DNA of 45,093 bases from NCBI GenBank assembly GCA_934149305.1, contig CAKPEF010000013.1:1-45093 (forward strand), given 5' to 3'. Within the stretch, counting starts at the first letter, position 1; each line of letters begins with the position of its first letter. The translations under genes and the position numbers were made by a program. This document shows positions 41,154-45,093 of the stretch, piece after piece. The stretch is from an uncultured Clostridia bacterium. Its GTDB lineage: Bacteria; Bacillota; Clostridia; TANB77; UBA1234. The notes under the pieces are model-generated. The model saw only the letters and a list, made by a program, of their open reading frames with translations. It had not been told where the DNA came from and searched no databases.

Positions 41154-43739
41154 ATGAAAGTGCTTTTTGCAATAGCTTCAGAAAATTGGTCTAAGAATAT
41201 CACAGAAAGTTACTATAATAAATATGGTGAAACTTTAGAATATAAAAATGTGTTTTATTTTAAGGCACTTGTAGATGAAGTTAAGAGAGACAAAACATAT
41301 AATGTTATTGTAATTCACGAAGATATGGAACAATTTAAAGCAAAAGATATAGAGCAATTAGATGCAAAATTGTTTTCATATGTAGACAGTATAACAGATG
41401 AGGTTCAAGATGCGGAAATCATATATATATGTTCAGATAGAAGAACAAAAGATGATAAATTTATTGTTAGACTTTATAGCATAGGAATATATAACATATT
41501 GATTGGAGAAGATAGAACAGTCAGCAACTTATGCGAAGTAATAAAAAGACCAAAAACTAAAAAAGAAGCAAAAGAATATTTAGATATAGACTCGGGTTCA
41601 ATAAACGAAACAGGCATAATTAGAGATGATGAAGTTGATGAAATGCAAATGATGAATATTCTTAACTTTTATGACAGAATAAGAGAAGAACCAGAAAAAT
41701 ATGTTCCAACATTTGACCAGATAGCAAGTCAGTATAGTAGAGCACAACTTAAAGTGATAGCTTCATGGCTTCCAAAAGATATACAAGAAGTCATATATAG
41801 CGATCCAAAATATAAATTTTTATTATTGTCGGCAAATAACCAGGAAACTAAAAAAGAAAATGAGAGCAAGAATGTGCCAAATGTCAAGAAAATAGAAAGA
41901 AAGCACTCACAAGACTTTTTTGGTGTTTTTAAAAAGATGATTAACAAAGAGCCTAAAAATTCTCAAAACGAACCAAGTATCAAGAATGATACTAATGAGG
42001 AGATTAGGCGTAGACAAGCGGAGTTAAGTAAAAAAGAAGAAATATTAAAAGAGCAAGCTGAAAGCGCTAGAAAAGCAAGTGAAGAAGCAGAAGCCCAAAG
42101 ACAAAGATTAGAAGAACAAGCACGAAAAGAAGAAGAGGCGAGAAGGCAACAAGAACTTGCAAAACAAGCTCAAATAGAAGAAGCAAAGAGACAACAGGAA
42201 CTTGCGGAAAAAGCTAGAAAAGAGGCAGAGGCTAGAAGACAGCAAGAACTTGCAGAAAAGGCTAAAAAAGAAGAAGAAGCTAGAAAGCAAAAGGAACTAG
42301 CAGAAAGAGCCAAAAAAGAGGCAGAAGCTAGGCAAAAAGCGTTGCAATCCAATAATGATATAGTAGATCCAGTTGTAGAAAATACAGTGCCAGTTAAAGC
42401 AAATGACAGTAGTGACATACAAGTAGAAAAAATAGTTACAGAAACTCCAAAACAAAGACAAGATACAGAGATAACCGTAAAAAAAGATAGTACCGTAGAG
42501 GACAAATTAGTCAGTGTTGTTGATAGCACACCAAAAAGTAATGTGATAGAACAAAGAATAAAAGAACAAGAAGCTGCTGAAATTGCAAGAAGAGAAGCAA
42601 TTTTAAAAATGCAAAGAGAGCAAGATGAAAACAAGAAAAATGGACAAGCAGAAGTAGCTAAAGCAGTATCAAAACCAGTTGAAACTGTAGTACAAAATAA
42701 AGCAGAAAATAATGTTCAAGATAGGAGTAATGCAGCTGATTTAGCTGAACAAAAGATAATAAAAGAGGAGAGAGAAAGACTTGCAATAGAACAAGAAAAA
42801 ATCAGAAGAGCGCAGGCAGAAATAGAAGCAGAAAAGCAAAGATTAAAAGAAGAACAAGAAAGATTGGCAAATGAAAGAAAACAAGGAATAGGAATGCCAG
42901 TGCCAACAGAAAGAAATATCTATGAAGCAACACAAGTTGTTTCTTATGCGCAAAAGAAATTGGTCGTTTTTGTGGGTGCTAATAAAGCAGGTACAACATT
43001 TATGACAAATGCTGTAGCCAATGCACTTGCTGACCAAAAAGTGCTAACAGCAATATTAGATATGACAAGAGATAAAAGTATGTATTATATATACAATCAA
43101 AGTGATAAGACACTTAGAAAAATGGCTTCTGAATGTATGCAATGCATGTCACAAGGAGAAGATAAATACCTACCAATCTCAAAATATTTAAAGGTGTATA
43201 CAACTGTTCCTGGTACTATGTCTGATATTAGAAGAAGCTACAAGCATAAAGCAATATTAGACACTGCCAAAAACAACAATAATGTAACTATAGTCGATGC
43301 AGATTTTACAACTCCTATAGATTACTTTGAATATGCATCGGATATATTTATAATTCAAGATATGGATATTTTGAAAATGCAAGAAACAACACTATTCTTA
43401 AGAGAAATGAAAAACAGAAATATAGATATGTCAAAAATAAGAATAATAATAAACAAATATACAAAGTGTATATTAACACCAAAAAAAATAATAGAGGGAT
43501 TATCTTATTTCAAAGACCCAGAGATGACCTTTACAGATACATTGTTAAATAACAAAATAAAATATTCGGTTATTCCTTACAACTTGAATAACTATGTAAA
43601 ATATACAGAATCATTAGCCAAAGGAACAATGAGCTTTAGAGGATACTCGGCAGACTTTTTAGAGGCAATAAATGAAGTTGTAGAACAAGTATATCCAAGA
43701 AATCTAGTAAAAAAAGGTAGAGGAGGTTTTTTTGGATAA
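41154..43739 (+). CDS. TadZ/CpaE-like protein with long coiled coil
   Basis: An 861-aa cytoplasmic protein in three parts. Residues 1-150 are a receiver-like alpha/beta domain (KVLFAIASENWSK, YNVIVIHED). Residues about 270-400 and 440-590 are Ala/Glu/Lys/Arg/Gln-rich heptads (EEARRQQELAKQ-like) predicting a long coiled coil. The C-terminal ~260 aa are a MinD/ParA/CpaE-fold ATPase: VFVGANKAGTTFM, TIVDADFTTPIDYFEYAS, ILDMTRDKS. The P-loop Lys of the usual GKT is replaced (AGTT), so ATP hydrolysis is doubtful. CpaE/TadZ proteins place pilus or secretion systems; no pilus genes are in view. GGAAGGTGA precedes the ATG. Confidence 0.8.
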   Translation: MKVLFAIASENWSKNITESYYNKYGETLEYKNVFYFKALVDEVKRDKTYNVIVIHEDMEQFKAKDIEQLDAKLFSYVDSITDEVQDAEIIYICSDRRTKDDKFIVRLYSIGIYNILIGEDRTVSNLCEVIKRPKTKKEAKEYLDIDSGSINETGIIRDDEVDEMQMMNILNFYDRIREEPEKYVPTFDQIASQYSRAQLKVIASWLPKDIQEVIYSDPKYKFLLLSANNQETKKENESKNVPNVKKIERKHSQDFFGVFKKMINKEPKNSQNEPSIKNDTNEEIRRRQAELSKKEEILKEQAESARKASEEAEAQRQRLEEQARKEEEARRQQELAKQAQIEEAKRQQELAEKARKEAEARRQQELAEKAKKEEEARKQKELAERAKKEAEARQKALQSNNDIVDPVVENTVPVKANDSSDIQVEKIVTETPKQRQDTEITVKKDSTVEDKLVSVVDSTPKSNVIEQRIKEQEAAEIARREAILKMQREQDENKKNGQAEVAKAVSKPVETVVQNKAENNVQDRSNAADLAEQKIIKEERERLAIEQEKIRRAQAEIEAEKQRLKEEQERLANERKQGIGMPVPTERNIYEATQVVSYAQKKLVVFVGANKAGTTFMTNAVANALADQKVLTAILDMTRDKSMYYIYNQSDKTLRKMASECMQCMSQGEDKYLPISKYLKVYTTVPGTMSDIRRSYKHKAILDTAKNNNNVTIVDADFTTPIDYFEYASDIFIIQDMDILKMQETTLFLREMKNRNIDMSKIRIIINKYTKCILTPKKIIEGLSYFKDPEMTFTDTLLNNKIKYSVIPYNLNNYVKYTESLAKGTMSFRGYSADFLEAINEVVEQVYPRNLVKKGRGGFFG

Positions 43740-43757
43740 AATAAGGAGGAAATTCAA

Positions 43758-44012
43758 ATGGATTCAGAAAATACGATTTTTTTCAAGGTTGAAAAAGAAA
43801 AAAAAGCAAATTCAAAGCAAATACTAAAACAAGTATATGAAGCTTTGGCAGAAAAAGGTTATAATCCAATAAATCAAATAGTTGGGTATATACTATCTGG
43901 TGATCCAACATATATCACAAGTTACAAAGATTCAAGAAGTTTAATTAGACAATTAGAAAGAGATGAATTATTAGAAGAATTAGTAAAAGAATATATCGGA
44001 GTAAACGAATGA
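43758..44012 (+). CDS. ireB: IreB family regulatory phosphoprotein
   Basis: An 84-aa soluble protein matching the IreB (DUF965) family end to end: KANSKQILKQVYEALAEKGYNPINQIVGYILSGDPTYITSY. In Enterococcus IreB is phosphorylated by the PASTA kinase IreK and tunes cephalosporin resistance and wall synthesis. The stop overlaps the yqgF start (ATGA), the conserved Clostridia order. AAGGAGG precedes the ATG. Confidence 0.96.
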   Translation: MDSENTIFFKVEKEKKANSKQILKQVYEALAEKGYNPINQIVGYILSGDPTYITSYKDSRSLIRQLERDELLEELVKEYIGVNE

Positions 44013-44419
44013 GAATACTAGGATTAGATTATGGAGAGGCAAGGACAGGAGTTGCTATATCAGATGCTCTTGGTATAACGGCACAAGGTGTTGAGTCCAT
44101 AGAGCATGGCGGAAATATGAAAAGATTAATTGAAAGATTAGGCGAGCTCATAAAAGAATATAAAGCAGAAAAGATTGTTATTGGGTATCCATTAAACATG
44201 AATGCAACAAGAGGGCCACGAGCTGAAAAAACAGATCAGTTTATAACTAGACTCGAAAAAGAATTCGGACTAGAAATAATTAAAATAGACGAAAGGCTTA
44301 CAACTGTTGCAGCACATAAAACAATGACAGCATTGGGAGTTGACAAAAATAAAAAGAAAAAAATAGTAGATACTATATCTGCACAATATATATTGCAGAT
44401 GTATCTAGATAGAGTGTAG
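44009..44419 (+). CDS. yqgF: YqgF/RuvX pre-16S rRNA nuclease
   Basis: A 136-aa RNase H-fold nuclease, normal length, that trims the 5' end of 16S rRNA and was once thought to be a Holliday junction resolvase. The conserved acidic start is ILGLDYGEARTGVAISD, the middle VIGYPLNMNATRGPRA, and the end IKIDERLTTVAAHKT with the catalytic Asp in IDERL; DTISAQYILQMYLD closes it. It overlaps ireB by 4 nt and precedes DUF1292. Confidence 0.95.
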   Translation: MRILGLDYGEARTGVAISDALGITAQGVESIEHGGNMKRLIERLGELIKEYKAEKIVIGYPLNMNATRGPRAEKTDQFITRLEKEFGLEIIKIDERLTTVAAHKTMTALGVDKNKKKKIVDTISAQYILQMYLDRV

Positions 44420-44464
44420 CACAAAATACATTGTGCACTACATAAAAAGAAAGGAGAATTAGAT

Positions 44465-44773
44465 ATGGATGAAGAAAACAAAAATTTAGAAGAGGATTTT
44501 GAATTCGATGAATTAGACAATAAAATAATATTAAATGATGAAGAAGGAAATGAGATTGAATTTGAATTCCTTGATGTTGTAACTGTAGACGACAAAGAAT
44601 ATGTAGTATTACTTCCAGTCGAAGATGCAGAAAAAGGAGAAGTAGTAATATTTAGAATCGAAGGAACAGAAGACGATGAAAGCTATGTTAGCTTAGATGA
44701 TGAAGCAGAAGCTGAAAAGGTATTCCAAGCATTTAAAGAGAAAACAAAAGATGAGTTTGATTTTGCAGATTAA
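44465..44773 (+). CDS. DUF1292 domain protein
   Basis: A 102-aa, strongly acidic small protein with the DUF1292 core: IILNDEEGNEIEFEFLDVV, a tyrosine-rich strand (KEYVVLLP), and EGDEVVIFRI-like and DDEESYVSL-like ends. The family nearly always follows yqgF in Clostridia and Bacilli, and its function is unknown. AAAGGAG precedes the ATG. A hairpin (GTAG-CACAA/TTGTG-CACTAC, 44412-44440) with an ACATAAAAAG tail lies between yqgF and this gene. Confidence 0.92.
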   Translation: MDEENKNLEEDFEFDELDNKIILNDEEGNEIEFEFLDVVTVDDKEYVVLLPVEDAEKGEVVIFRIEGTEDDESYVSLDDEAEAEKVFQAFKEKTKDEFDFAD

Positions 44774-44787
44774 TAAATAATTAGAAA

Positions 44788-44822
44788 AAGAGAGACGGTA
44801 CGATAAAAAGTATCGTCTTTTG
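44788..44822 (+). terminator. Terminator after DUF1292
   Basis: ACGATA (44800-44805), AAAAG, TATCGT (44811-44816), with outer GACG/GTC and a T run. MITE copy E starts at its end. Confidence 0.78.
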
Positions 44823-44925
44823 TTACTATTTAGTCTTCAAAAATAAAAGTATATATCAAATGTAAATGTGTGCTATAAAAATGTAGAGGAGCTTAGGTGT
44901 GCTCCATAAAAATACTACTGTTCAG
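44822..44925 (+). mobile_element. MITE-like element, copy E, 3'-truncated
   Basis: Starts GTTACTATTTAGTCTT and keeps the core GGAGCTTAGGTGTGCTCC (44888-44905) and ATAAAAATACTACTGTTCAG tail, but the right terminal repeat is missing, so the copy is degraded or cut by later events. Confidence 0.8.
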
Positions 44926-45093
44926 GATTTTGCAGAAATGCAAGTATTCAAATAAACGATAAAAACTCATAAAACAATTTAGAAGTGGAGGGTATATTTT
45001 AACCTGCCACTTTTTGTGTCAATAACCAATGAAAAGTTCACCCCAAATAAAGCAAAATAATCAGTGAATTGTTCACCCTCCTAAATAATATTT
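44926..45093. other. Right-edge intergenic stretch with hairpin and repeated GTTCACCC
   Basis: No gene. Contains a terminator-like hairpin AAGTGG...CCACTTTTTG (44983-45015) and, at the edge, two copies of GTTCACCC (about 45036 and 45073) with GTGAATTGTTCAC forming an inverted repeat. This may be the end of another mobile element that continues past the window; I cannot say which. Confidence 0.4.

Overview
The window is AT-rich, Gram-positive-type DNA from a low-GC Firmicute, most likely an uncultured gut Clostridia relative. The signs are AAAGGAGG-type ribosome binding sites, sigma-A promoters with 17-bp spacers, many lipobox signal peptides, LytR-CpsA-Psr, S-layer-homology, CvpA, DUF5711 and DUF1538 proteins, and the gene order ireB-yqgF-DUF1292 at the right end. 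I count about 45 protein genes (roughly 13,300 codons). I see no rRNA or tRNA genes, no CRISPR array and no transposase.

Layout. 0.1-5.3 kb: lipid phosphatase and lipid kinase, a papain-like protein, DUF1538 transporter with a P-II-like partner, an S-layer-homology protein, YhbY. 5.3-12 kb: YkvI-type permease, DUF5711, CvpA, LytR-CpsA-Psr protein and a lone DnaB-like ATPase. 12-20.3 kb: small lipoprotein, deacetylase, RNase J, then an accessory island with a candidate small RNA, three paralogous 98-aa acidic proteins, DUF368, a toxin-like lipoprotein and a mini-subtilase. 20.4-25 kb: DinB, DinD-like, Ung and TrmFO. 25-33 kb: two paralogous stalk-domain proteins, a 1148-aa unknown, SH3b-CAP protein and a small phosphatase. 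33-36.4 kb: a c-di-AMP riboswitch with terminator ahead of DUF1919 and two glycosyltransferases. 36.4-39.1 kb: an SsuABC/TauABC-like ABC transporter. 39.2-45 kb: D,D-carboxypeptidase, a TadZ/CpaE-like coiled-coil protein, ireB, yqgF and DUF1292.

Main discovery. Four otherwise intact genes (P-II-like, YkvI-like, ABC ATPase, D,D-carboxypeptidase) are each broken by a +1 shift, and all four shifts fall at the same place: an in-frame CGG codon followed by AAR. Skipping the C gives GGA (Gly) and restores the conserved protein exactly. Checking every CGG by eye, CGG is otherwise used in frame only once, in codon 5 of the toxin-like gene. This suggests that CGG is unassigned in this organism and that CGGA is decoded as one glycine, a recoding system. 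The main rival explanation is a systematic sequencing artefact.

Second discovery. A family of ~131-161-bp intergenic elements has terminal inverted repeats beginning GTTACTATT, a central GGAGC...GCTCC palindrome and 8-bp target-site duplications (two perfect, one 7 of 8). They look like non-autonomous mobile elements (MITEs). Related cores form a triple tandem repeat before the CvpA gene and remnants elsewhere.
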